From the NCBI GenBank assembly GCA_934096945.1, contig CAKOND010000012.1:1-37559 (forward strand): a stretch of DNA of 37,559 bases, given 5' to 3'. The position numbers and the translations under genes were made by a program. The DNA comes from an uncultured Bacilli bacterium. GTDB taxonomy: Bacteria > Bacillota_I > Bacilli_A > RF39 > UBA660. This document shows, piece after piece, positions 17,181 to 24,137 of this stretch; within the stretch, counting starts at the first letter, position 1, and each line of letters starts with the position of its first letter. The notes beneath the pieces were generated by a model. The model ran no database searches, had not been told where the DNA came from, and saw nothing but the letters and a program-made list of their open reading frames with translations.

Positions 17181-17399
17181 CTACTTAATTGTAGTCATTT
17201 CTTGTTCTAAAACATCAACTGCTTGTAAACCTTTTGAAGTTTCAATTAGTTTAAAACTTACTTTTGCACCTTCGTTTAATGTCTTATAACCTTGTTTTAC
17301 GATAGCTGAATAATGCACAAAGATGTCAGATAGTTTATCACATTCGATGAAACCATAGCCTTTGTCATTATTAAACCACTTAACAGTTCCCTGCATCAT
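17181..17399 (-). CDS. Cold-shock domain protein
   Basis: 72 aa, single OB-fold cold-shock domain with RNP1 (KGYGFI) and RNP2 (DIFVHYSAI). Members bind single-stranded RNA/DNA and act as RNA chaperones. Two ATGs are adjacent; GGAAGGAG lies 8 nt from the first. Possible -35/-10 TTGTCG-17-TATATA upstream around 17440-17475. Monocistronic in appearance. Confidence 0.93.
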   Translation of the reverse strand: MMQGTVKWFNNDKGYGFIECDKLSDIFVHYSAIVKQGYKTLNEGAKVSFKLIETSKGLQAVDVLEQEMTTIK

Positions 17400-17492
17400 A
17401 ACTCTAGCTCCTTCCTACTCTTAAACTTTAACACACTATAGTATATAATGCAACAAAAATCGTTCGACAAAGGTCGACAAAACGCGGGTTTT

Positions 17493-18089
17493 TCAGGCTT
17501 TTTCGCTAGTGATTATGTAGGTTTCAAAATTTTTAAAAATATATGTTTTTTTGTTAAATTTATCTTCAAAGTTTGAAAAAATTTCATTAATGAGGTTTCC
17601 ACTACCTAATAAATATACTTCTTTTTTTCCTAAAATATAATTTAAGTAAGACATTAAATCATCATTTTTTAAAAAACATTTGGTTTCAATATAGATGTTA
17701 TTAACTTTTTTATATTCATCTAAGAATGTTATATTTAAGTAATTATCAAAGACATTTACATATGAATTTGTACTATTTAACTTATAATATTTAAGTTCTT
17801 TATCAATACTTATTTTTCTATAATTAAAACAATTCATTATATTTTTTAAAAAAGTTATATCAGCGGGTGTATAATTTGAAGCTACAATTATTTTGATTTT
17901 TTCACCAAATAAAGAGTTATTTAAATGATTTTCACTTAATAACTTTTCTAAAGATTTCATAAATTTATTTATATTTGCTATTTTTCCTCCGTATACAATA
18001 TCTTTTGCTAATTTATATTCTACTACTTTGTTTTTTTTCTTTAAATATAAATAATCATCTGTTATATGTAATACATAGTTATATTTCAT
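17493..18089 (-). CDS. Divergent actin-like (MreB/Mbl-related) protein in the mbl position
   Basis: 198 aa, coupled to spoIIID: 3 nt apart, with the ribosome site AGAGGT inside the end of spoIIID. In Bacillus the gene after spoIIID is mbl. Segments can be laid on the MreB fold in order: YVLHITDDYLYLKKKNKVVE (phosphate-1 strand pair), KIKIIVASNYTPADITFLKN (MreB: VPsgvT.vE), and EVYLLGSGNLINEIF near the end (adenosine motif, GGG reduced to GSG) with TSEKA in place of the GTGKA end. The Asp-Gly-Thr nucleotide motifs are not conserved and the protein is about 140 residues shorter than MreB. It is therefore unlikely to bind ATP normally. The relationship is inferred from synteny and motif order. 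Confidence 0.5.
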   Translation of the reverse strand: MKYNYVLHITDDYLYLKKKNKVVEYKLAKDIVYGGKIANINKFMKSLEKLLSENHLNNSLFGEKIKIIVASNYTPADITFLKNIMNCFNYRKISIDKELKYYKLNSTNSYVNVFDNYLNITFLDEYKKVNNIYIETKCFLKNDDLMSYLNYILGKKEVYLLGSGNLINEIFSNFEDKFNKKTYIFKNFETYIITSEKA

Positions 18090-18092
18090 AGT

Positions 18093-18341
18093 TTAACCTC
18101 TTTTATATTTTTGCCTTGTTACTTCTCCACCACGGATATGTTTTTCTCTATCATGAGTTTTAAATATGTTATCAATTTCTCTTCCTAGATTTTTATCTAT
18201 TTCCTTTAGTCTTTCCGAAAGGTCAGCATGTACAGTGCTTTTACTTACATTGAATCTATCTGCAGTTTGTCTTATTGTGTCTTGCGTTTTAATAATATGA
18301 TTTGCTTCACTTAATACTCTTCTTTTTATATCTTTATTCAT
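18093..18341 (-). CDS. spoIIID: Sporulation transcription factor SpoIIID
   Basis: 82 aa, full length. A helix-turn-helix (TIRQTADRFNVSKSTVHADL) is followed by the family's C-terminal signature EKHIRGGEVTRQKYK. SpoIIID works in the mother cell with sigma-E, activating and repressing late genes. ATG with AAGGGG about 11 nt upstream; that site falls in the 3' arm of a hairpin (18354-18380). Confidence 0.95.
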   Translation of the reverse strand: MNKDIKRRVLSEANHIIKTQDTIRQTADRFNVSKSTVHADLSERLKEIDKNLGREIDNIFKTHDREKHIRGGEVTRQKYKRG

Positions 18342-18353
18342 TAACCAAACAAC

Positions 18354-18380
18354 CCCTTAATAAAATATATTATTAAAGGG
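18354..18380 (-). promoter_or_regulatory. Hairpin holding the spoIIID ribosome site
   Basis: CCCTTAATAA and TTATTAAAGGG form a stem between spoIIQ and spoIIID. On the mRNA (minus strand) the 3' arm contains the AAGGGG Shine-Dalgarno site. No U-tract follows on that strand, so a translational control hairpin is as likely as an attenuator. The plus side has CTATTTTTAT. Confidence 0.45.
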
Positions 18381-18391
18381 CTATTTTTATG

Positions 18392-19027
18392 TTATTTTAA
18401 ATCTTCAATGTTCATATTATAAAAGTCTTCTGGGTCTATTGCAGAACCATTATGATAAACTTCAAATAGTAAGCAATTTTCTGTTTCACCATTTAGTTTA
18501 TTATCTCCACTTTTACCTATAACATCACCACTTATAACAACATCATCTTTTTTAACCACTACATCACTTAAACTATAATATATAGTTTTTAAGTTTGGAT
18601 TGTGGGTAATTTCTACATAATTTCCAAGAATGTCATCAGTTGCAACATTTGTTACTGTGCCATCAAAGCTACTTAATACTTCGAAAGCATCTTGTGATGA
18701 GTATAGAACACCACTATTTTGTAAGTATGTGTTTTCATAATACACTAATGAATTTTGTTGTTTTGATGCTTCATCAGTCATATCATAAAATGATTTGCTT
18801 ATGGCAACATTAGTACTTACAAATGGTTTTTCAATTTTGCTATCTGGAGTATCATCATTTTTGATAACTGGAGTTACATTATCTTTTAATGCACTAACTG
18901 CCATGTTATCATACTCCATTTGGGACTGTAATACATTTCCAAGAATTGAAATACTTACAAATAATACTCCGATAACCATTACATATACTGTTGGTAAAAC
19001 AAATTTTCTAAGTCTTTTTGTTTTCAT
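18392..19027 (-). CDS. spoIIQ: SpoIIQ-like LytM/M23-fold protein
   Basis: 211 aa. A membrane anchor at about residues 10-32, an extended linker, and a C-terminal M23/LytM beta domain (FDGTVTNVATDDILGNYVEI, then VISGDVIGKSGDNKL and LLFEVYHNG). The zinc ligands of active M23 enzymes are missing: the HxH position reads LLF, and the first His region reads FDGTV. It is therefore a non-catalytic fold, as in Bacillus SpoIIQ, which forms the forespore half of the SpoIIQ-SpoIIIAH channel. Its place between spoIID and spoIIID matches Bacillus order. Confidence 0.88.
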   Translation of the reverse strand: MKTKRLRKFVLPTVYVMVIGVLFVSISILGNVLQSQMEYDNMAVSALKDNVTPVIKNDDTPDSKIEKPFVSTNVAISKSFYDMTDEASKQQNSLVYYENTYLQNSGVLYSSQDAFEVLSSFDGTVTNVATDDILGNYVEITHNPNLKTIYYSLSDVVVKKDDVVISGDVIGKSGDNKLNGETENCLLFEVYHNGSAIDPEDFYNMNIEDLK

Positions 19028-19069
19028 TTTTCACCATCCTACTTAAAGTATGGGAAAAATTGTTATTTT

Positions 19070-19984
19070 TTATACACTAATTTTTTCAATATTTATATTT
19101 TGATAATAATGTTTTAATATTTCTTCATAAGTTTTACCTTCACTAGCTAGGCTATTTGCTCCATACTGGCTCATTCCAACACCATGGCCATAACCTTTAG
19201 TGGTTATTTCAATACTATTTGATAAAATGTTAATTTCAAAATCCGTTGACCTTAATCCTAGTTTAGTTCTTACTTCTGTTCCTTTAAAACTTTTATTGTT
19301 GATAACTATAGTATCTATTCTTCCTGATGATGTTTTTTCTATGGAATTTACAGTAATTTTGTTACAAGATAAACTTAACTTATTACAAAATTCTTCTTTA
19401 GTTAAAGTTACTTTTGTAGTACTACTTTTTTCTGGTGAACTTACACTTTTTAAATATTCTTTATTTTCTCCGAAGACTGGTTTAGCTTCTTCCGTACTTC
19501 CATTACTAGTGGAAAAATAAAAACTACATATTACATTTCCATTATAAGTCATAATTAAACCTTTAGTACTATCAACGGCATTTTTTATTTTATTATAATA
19601 ATATTCATAATTTTCTTGCCAATTTTCTTTCATTTTATCTTTGGTAAAATAAACTTGATTAGTTATATCTGTTACTAAGTCGTATGTATCACTTGCATTA
19701 TTCATTTTGTATATGGCATAGGTACGTGCTGCAACAGCTTGGGCTTTTAATGCTTCCACGTTAAAAGATGCAGGCATTTCTCCGGCGATAACACCAATAA
19801 CATATTCTTCTAAATCTATGTTACTAACTATGCCAGTTTCACTATCTTTAATAGCAAGTTTAACTTCTTCTTTAGGTGTTTCTTCTTTTATATTATTATC
19901 AGAAAAGGTAGTTTCTTTTTTGAAACTACCTTTTGCTACGAATGATAAAACTACTACAACTAAGAATAGTATTTTATTTTTCAT
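19070..19984 (-). CDS. spoIID: SpoIID peptidoglycan lytic transglycosylase
   Basis: About 304 aa with an N-terminal membrane anchor (KILFLVVVVLSFVA). The SpoIID/LytB domain starts at IDLEEYVIGVIAGEMPASF, with the catalytic Glu in GEMP, followed by ALKAQAVAARTYA and, near the end, GYGHGVGMSQYGA. SpoIID cleaves glycan strands during engulfment together with SpoIIP and SpoIIM, which are not in this window. I start it at ATG 19984: the longer start at 19996 overlaps the GGAG ribosome site that serves 19984. Confidence 0.95.
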   Translation of the reverse strand: MKNKILFLVVVVLSFVAKGSFKKETTFSDNNIKEETPKEEVKLAIKDSETGIVSNIDLEEYVIGVIAGEMPASFNVEALKAQAVAARTYAIYKMNNASDTYDLVTDITNQVYFTKDKMKENWQENYEYYYNKIKNAVDSTKGLIMTYNGNVICSFYFSTSNGSTEEAKPVFGENKEYLKSVSSPEKSSTTKVTLTKEEFCNKLSLSCNKITVNSIEKTSSGRIDTIVINNKSFKGTEVRTKLGLRSTDFEINILSNSIEITTKGYGHGVGMSQYGANSLASEGKTYEEILKHYYQNINIEKISV

Positions 19985-20005
19985 ATTTATCTCCATTTAA
20001 GTTTA

Positions 20006-20200
20006 TTAAATATTTAAAAAATCTAGTACAAAATTTGTTAATAAATAACCAAAAGAAAAACTTAAAACCATAACAATTATTTTGGCTTCTAGTGTTTTTC
20101 CTGATTTTATAATTCCGGTAAAATTTACACCGGATAAACCAAATGCTGATACAAATGTAAAAAATATATAAAGAATTAATTTAACTGACATAATTTTCAT
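20006..20200 (-). CDS. DUF1146 (YwzB-like) small membrane protein
   Basis: Up to 64 aa with two membrane helices and a short basic loop (KSGKTLEAK), ending in SFSFGYLLTNFVLDFL, the DUF1146 pattern. YwzB lies near murA and spoIID in Bacillus. Overlaps the rpiB stop by 20 nt at the longest start; an in-frame ATG at 20191 is an alternative. Function unknown. Confidence 0.75.
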   Translation of the reverse strand: MKIMSVKLILYIFFTFVSAFGLSGVNFTGIIKSGKTLEAKIIVMVLSFSFGYLLTNFVLDFLNI

Positions 20201-20639
20201 TTTCCATTTCTGTTATTTTTTCTATTCTTCTTAAATGTCTTTCTTCACTTGGTTCTTTAGTCATAATGAAGTTATCTATGATATTGTGAATTTCACTTGG
20301 TGGAATATTTGAACTAAATGCTATAACATTTGCACCATTGTGATTTTTGGCAGTAAATGCATCATTACTATCAATAACTCTAGCACATCTTATGCCTCTC
20401 ACTTTGTTGGCTGCAATTGACATACCTATACCTGAGCCACAAACTAGAATACCTAAAGAATGTTCTTCTAAAACTTTGTGACAAACCCATTTTGCAAAAT
20501 CTGGATAATCATCAGTATCATTATTTTCTATGTTTGGAACTTCAACCTCATAACCATATTCATTTAAATAATTTATAATATCATCTTTACATTTAACCCC
20601 TTGGTGGTCATAACCTAAAAATACTTTTATTGTAATCAT
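20181..20639 (-). CDS. rpiB: Ribose-5-phosphate isomerase B
   Basis: 152 aa, RpiB/LacAB family, interconverting ribose-5-P and ribulose-5-P. D11-H12 lie in LGYDHQG. The catalytic Cys67 lies in ILVCGSGIGMSIAANKVRG, and HNGANVIAF provides the loop. The start is odd: GGGAG abuts the ATG at 20639 with no spacing, and family alignment suggests the protein begins one residue before KVFLG, where an ATA codon lies 9 nt after GGGAG. With the promoter at 20651-20679, the mRNA would start only about 6 nt before the ATG. Confidence 0.92.
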   Translation of the reverse strand: MITIKVFLGYDHQGVKCKDDIINYLNEYGYEVEVPNIENNDTDDYPDFAKWVCHKVLEEHSLGILVCGSGIGMSIAANKVRGIRCARVIDSNDAFTAKNHNGANVIAFSSNIPPSEIHNIIDNFIMTKEPSEERHLRRIEKITEMENENYVS

Positions 20640-20650
20640 CTCCCTATTTA

Positions 20651-20679
20651 ATTATACTAAAGTTTATGCTTGATGTCTA
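20651..20679 (-). promoter_or_regulatory. Promoter of the rpiB-DUF1146-spoIID block
   Basis: Minus strand TAGACA (20679-20674), 17 bp, TATAAT (20656-20651). The predicted start near 20645 leaves a leader of about 6 nt before the ATG. Confidence 0.7.
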
Positions 20680-20714
20680 TTTATTTAAAGACTTTGTTAT
20701 TTAATTTACGATAA

Positions 20715-20830
20715 TATTTTTTATTACTAAAATTAAGTTAACTGAAGACAGTCAAATTGCGATTCACTGGAGCGCACTTTGAAAAAGTTAGATAAAATTG
20801 CCTAAATTTTGTAAAATTAGAATTATTATT
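20715..20830 (-). pseudogene. Remnant of a second DUF1016-type gene
   Basis: The minus strand reads KFRQFYLTFSKCAPVNRNL before a stop at about 20733, clearly related to RRFRQFYLTF in the larger DUF1016 gene 900 bases upstream. The DNA shares the stretch AAAGTTAGATAAAATTG with it (20777-20793 and about 21713-21729). Only this N-terminal piece can be recognised. Confidence 0.6.
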
Positions 20831-21062
20831 ACCTTTTTTGATGACTTTTATTATTTTTATCTTTTATAGTTTTATTTCTTAAAATTATCTAATTCAATGT
20901 TGGGCCCAATATTGAAAAACCAATTAAACTCACGAAATATTATTAAATTACAATATATTCTTTAGATGGTTTTCTGGCCGTTTTTAAATTGTGGCCCGGC
21001 GGGCCGCATTTTTTTTAAACTCTCATAAAGTTATACTTGTTATTCTTTACTTATTTAATAGT
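20831..21062. repeat. Gene-free stretch with two GC-rich palindromes
   Basis: No gene. CAATGTTGGG/CCCAATATTG (20895-20914) is a 20-bp inverted repeat with one mismatch. TGTGGCCC/GGGCCGCA (20990-21008) is followed by T8 on the plus strand, a good plus-strand terminator with no plus-strand gene before it. Both stand out sharply from the AT-rich background. Confidence 0.55.
20990..21016 (+). terminator. GC-rich intrinsic terminator facing plus
   Basis: Stem TGTGGCCC/GGGCCGCA with loop GGC and then eight T's. No plus-strand CDS precedes it; an untranslated transcript or a mobile-element scar is possible. Confidence 0.6.
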
Positions 21063-21967
21063 TTAATTCACTAACTCATATGTAAGTGGCACTAGTTTTT
21101 TACTTTTAACAAAGTTTGCTACAAATTTATCTTGTTCTCTTGTGATTATTATTCCAATTGTGGGATTATTATTTGCTCTTTTCTTATATTTATCAACTAA
21201 TGTCATATAAAATTCAGTTTGACCTTTATCTTCTTTTTTTAAACTTCTACATTTTATTTCCACTACAACATAACAATTATAATTTATATTGTATAGTAAC
21301 ATATCTAAATAATAATTTTTGTTACCATCACTTATTTTGTATTGATTCCCTACCCATGTAAAATAATTTCCTAATTGCATAAATACATAGCTTAACTGTG
21401 AATATATTAATTTTTCTAAATCCTTTTCATTTTCAACTTTATTACCATTTAAATTTAATAAAATTGGATTTTTAAAGTTTTCTGTTATCACTGGTACACT
21501 TGGTGAAGTGATTATATCTACTTTGTCAGGTTTATGTTCTAATCTTTCATAGAAGTTATTATCTATTTGTCGTTTTAACTCACGAACTGATAAATTGTTT
21601 TCATTGCACAAGTTATAATAATAATTTATTTTATTAGTATCTTTGATAGGAAGAAGTAATCTTATGACTGACCAACTCAAATTGTGGCACACTGTGCCAC
21701 AAATCGAAAAAAGTTAGATAAAATTGTCTAAAACGTCTTAAATTTGAATAATCATAGCCTTTACCATATTCTTTTGATAGCTTTTTTGACCATTCTTTTA
21801 GTAAGGCATCACCATATTTGCTTTTTTCTTTTCCACCTTGAGCATCAACAATAAGTTTTCCTATATTCCAGTATGCATATACCAGCTCATAATTAGCTTG
21901 TCTTTCTCTAATTTCTTTTCCTATTTCTACTTTTTATTAAAGTTTCTATTTCTTTATAATTATCCAT
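21063..21967 (-). pseudogene. DUF1016 (YhcG-type) PD-(D/E)XK nuclease gene with two frameshifts
   Basis: ATG at 21967 with GGAGG 5 nt upstream begins MDNYKEIETLIK, then shifts near 21928. The middle frame reads EIRERQANYELVYAYWNIGK, then DALLKEWSKKLSKEYGKGYD and LRRFRQFYLTF, the DUF1016 N-domain. A second shift near 21685 (TTT for TT) leads to LSWSVIRLLLPI and the nuclease domain: YYLDMLLYNINYNCYVVVEI followed by K, with D...E-x-K, and GQTEFYMTLVDK. Both shifts are one-base gains in short A/T runs. The last 210 codons remain open from an ATG at 21692 but lack the N-domain. The family is linked to restriction systems and mobile DNA. Confidence 0.82.
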
Positions 21968-22140
21968 TTTTCCTCCATTTTCTTATTATGCAATTATATA
22001 TTTATTATATATACTATTAAAATATAATTTAATAATTAAATATTATTGTTTTATAACCCTTTAGTAGATATAAAATATATACTATCATATATTTTCTTTT
22101 ATTACAAGTATTTTTCACTTATTTTTTTGTTTCATAAGAA

Positions 22141-22168
22141 AAGAACAAAACCAATTAATTTTGTTCTT
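22141..22168 (-). terminator. Terminator of rpmE
   Basis: AAGAACAAAA (22141-22150) pairs with TTTTGTTCTT (22159-22168). The rpmE stop codon lies in the loop. T-rich sequence follows on the minus strand. Confidence 0.8.
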
Positions 22169-22367
22169 TATCTAAACCAAATTTTTTATTGAATTTTTCA
22201 ATGTTTCCAGTCTTTTTAGCTCTTCCTTGTGAACCTGTATAGAATGGATGACATTCACTACAAATTTCAACATCTATTTTTTCTTTTGTTGATTTTGTTT
22301 TAAATGTTGCTCCACATGCACAAGTAACAGTAGCTTCTTTTACTTCTGGATGGATATTTGCTTTCAT
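22155..22367 (-). CDS. rpmE: 50S ribosomal protein L31 (zinc-type)
   Basis: 70 aa from ATG 22367, chosen because AAGGAG lies 7 nt upstream and L31 proteins begin MKANIHP. Zinc-type L31 with CAC and CSEC cysteine pairs and the HPFYTGSQ signature. A leader hairpin sits just upstream of the ribosome site. Confidence 0.95.
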   Translation of the reverse strand: MKANIHPEVKEATVTCACGATFKTKSTKEKIDVEICSECHPFYTGSQGRAKKTGNIEKFNKKFGLDKEQN

Positions 22368-22383
22368 ATTCTCTCCTTCCGCC

Positions 22384-22401
22384 ATACCATATTCATGGCA
22401 T
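22384..22401 (-). promoter_or_regulatory. Leader hairpin before rpmE
   Basis: ATGCCAT and ATGGTAT (minus strand, one G-U pair) form a 7-bp stem with loop GAAT. The stem ends 4 nt before GGAAGGAG. r-protein leaders often bind their own product; this one is a candidate. Confidence 0.4.
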
Positions 22402-22421
22402 AGTAATTCGTTCTCTTACAT

Positions 22422-22449
22422 ATTATATCATATTTTATGTTTTTGGCAA
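22422..22449 (-). promoter_or_regulatory. rpmE promoter
   Basis: TTGCCA (22449-22444), 16 bp, TATAAT (22427-22422) with extended -10 TGA on the minus strand. Confidence 0.75.
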
Positions 22450-22518
22450 TAGAGTTTTGATATATTGTAAAATAAAATTGTTGTTATAATATTTTTTATA
22501 ATTATGTGTTTATGTTAA

Positions 22519-24120
22519 TTAACTTGTTTTCTTTAAAATTTCGTATATACCTGCTTTGGTAAAATTAATTTGAATTTCGTTATCACCTACTACTTGGGAG
22601 TCTACTTCTGTCCATGAGCCTGAGTCATATCTTTTAACAATTATTGTATCACCTTCTTTTACTCCTGGTACGTACAAAATCGTATCAGCACTGACGATGT
22701 CAATAAAGTTTACTTCTATAACTGCTAGCTTGATATAACCAGTTATGGTTTCTGGTTGCGTTGCAGATACCAAAACCGATAAGTAATTTTCCATAGAATA
22801 AGAATCACTTATTTCTATCACTTCGCCATCAATTGTAGTAACTGTGCCTCGTTCTGCTATATGATTTTTTTCAGGTTCTGGCATAGGATTAAAATTATAT
22901 CCTTTTACGTATTTATTACTTCTTTTGCCAGCTGTGTCTTCGACATAAAAATATAAATTATAAATTCCTGTGTTTAAATCATTAAATGTATAACTGTTTG
23001 ATGTGCTTTCTATATATGTATTTCCATTATCTATTGAGTAATAATATTTTGATACATTATTTGTTCCTTTAACTGCTGTAAGGGTTACTGTTAAAGAATT
23101 GCTACTTTTACTTATACTAACACTTTTAACCCAAGGTAAATCATAATCACTTAAGTATTTATATTCATAAGTATTGGTTTTTATTTTCTTATTATCTACG
23201 GCGTATGCATAAATATTATAATTACTTAAACTATTTATATTTGAAAAAGTATATGAACTTGACTCACTTTCTACATATGTTAAAGTATTTGCTGCGAGTG
23301 TATTTGATAATCTCATTACTTGTGGTTTATTATTTAACATTGCAAGTTCATTTGTTTCTTCGATAGCATAATAATACTTTGATATTGTATTTGTTCCTTC
23401 ATCAACAGCAAGATTAACTGTTAAGTTGTTTCCACTTTTGGTTGTACTTAATGTATTTATTGTATTTGGTGTATATTCATTAAATGAATCTTTACTTATT
23501 AAAACTTGGCCATCAAATGATTTTCCCATGTTACTTGATTGATCTCTATTATAATTTACAAATGTTATTGTTATGTTCCATGTTTCTACTTTACTTGGAC
23601 TTGCTGTTATTTCTCTATTATCTATTAGTGTTAATAATCCTATTTTGGTTGTTATATCAAAACCTGATATAGATGCTCCTTTTCCATCTGTTACAGTTTT
23701 GTGTTCAAGTCCAGTTATTGAAGTTACTTCATTATTGTTTGCATCTTTTATTGTTAAAAGTAATTCTGGTGTACTTGTATTAACTGAATATTTAAAATTA
23801 TTATCTGATATATTAAAATAGACATTATAATGATCTGTTGCGGTATTTGTCTTATTATTTGCTGTAAGAGTTGCTCTAGCAAAAGTGCTACCCGTTGCAT
23901 TTCCTTTTCCACTCGCAAACGTACTTTGATCGGCATAGATATTTATATCGCTACCCGTTGTAAATGTAAAGACATCCGTTGTATATGTTGTTACATTTAA
24001 GTTTGCTGATGTTGGGTCTCCACCTTGAGCTGTAAAGTATGCATAGGTTGCTCCGATTAATAACAACATAAATGTTGTTATAGCGATTACACTTAATATT
24101 TTAGTTTTCTTATTCTTCAT
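22519..24120 (-). CDS. SipW-type surface protein with two FN3/Ig-like repeats
   Basis: 533 aa. The signal segment (ILSVIAITTFMLLLIGATYA, then YFTAQGG) is the SipW-dependent type found in TasA/CalY (camelysin)-like secreted fibre proteins. The N-domain (30-225) is beta-rich and Thr/Asn-rich. Two beta-sandwich repeats follow (about 225-325 and 330-410), each ending in a YxYAVDN/YFYVEDT strand. The C-terminal domain has TITGYIKLAVIEVNF. No LPxTG anchor. Second gene of a two-gene operon, 17 nt after its paralogue; GAGGAG precedes the ATG. About 229 bp of its start (23823-24051) is nearly identical to the paralogue. Confidence 0.78.
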   Translation of the reverse strand: MKNKKTKILSVIAITTFMLLLIGATYAYFTAQGGDPTSANLNVTTYTTDVFTFTTGSDINIYADQSTFASGKGNATGSTFARATLTANNKTNTATDHYNVYFNISDNNFKYSVNTSTPELLLTIKDANNNEVTSITGLEHKTVTDGKGASISGFDITTKIGLLTLIDNREITASPSKVETWNITITFVNYNRDQSSNMGKSFDGQVLISKDSFNEYTPNTINTLSTTKSGNNLTVNLAVDEGTNTISKYYYAIEETNELAMLNNKPQVMRLSNTLAANTLTYVESESSSYTFSNINSLSNYNIYAYAVDNKKIKTNTYEYKYLSDYDLPWVKSVSISKSSNSLTVTLTAVKGTNNVSKYYYSIDNGNTYIESTSNSYTFNDLNTGIYNLYFYVEDTAGKRSNKYVKGYNFNPMPEPEKNHIAERGTVTTIDGEVIEISDSYSMENYLSVLVSATQPETITGYIKLAVIEVNFIDIVSADTILYVPGVKEGDTIIVKRYDSGSWTEVDSQVVGDNEIQINFTKAGIYEILKKTS

Positions 24121-24137
24121 AAATTTAATACTCCTCT

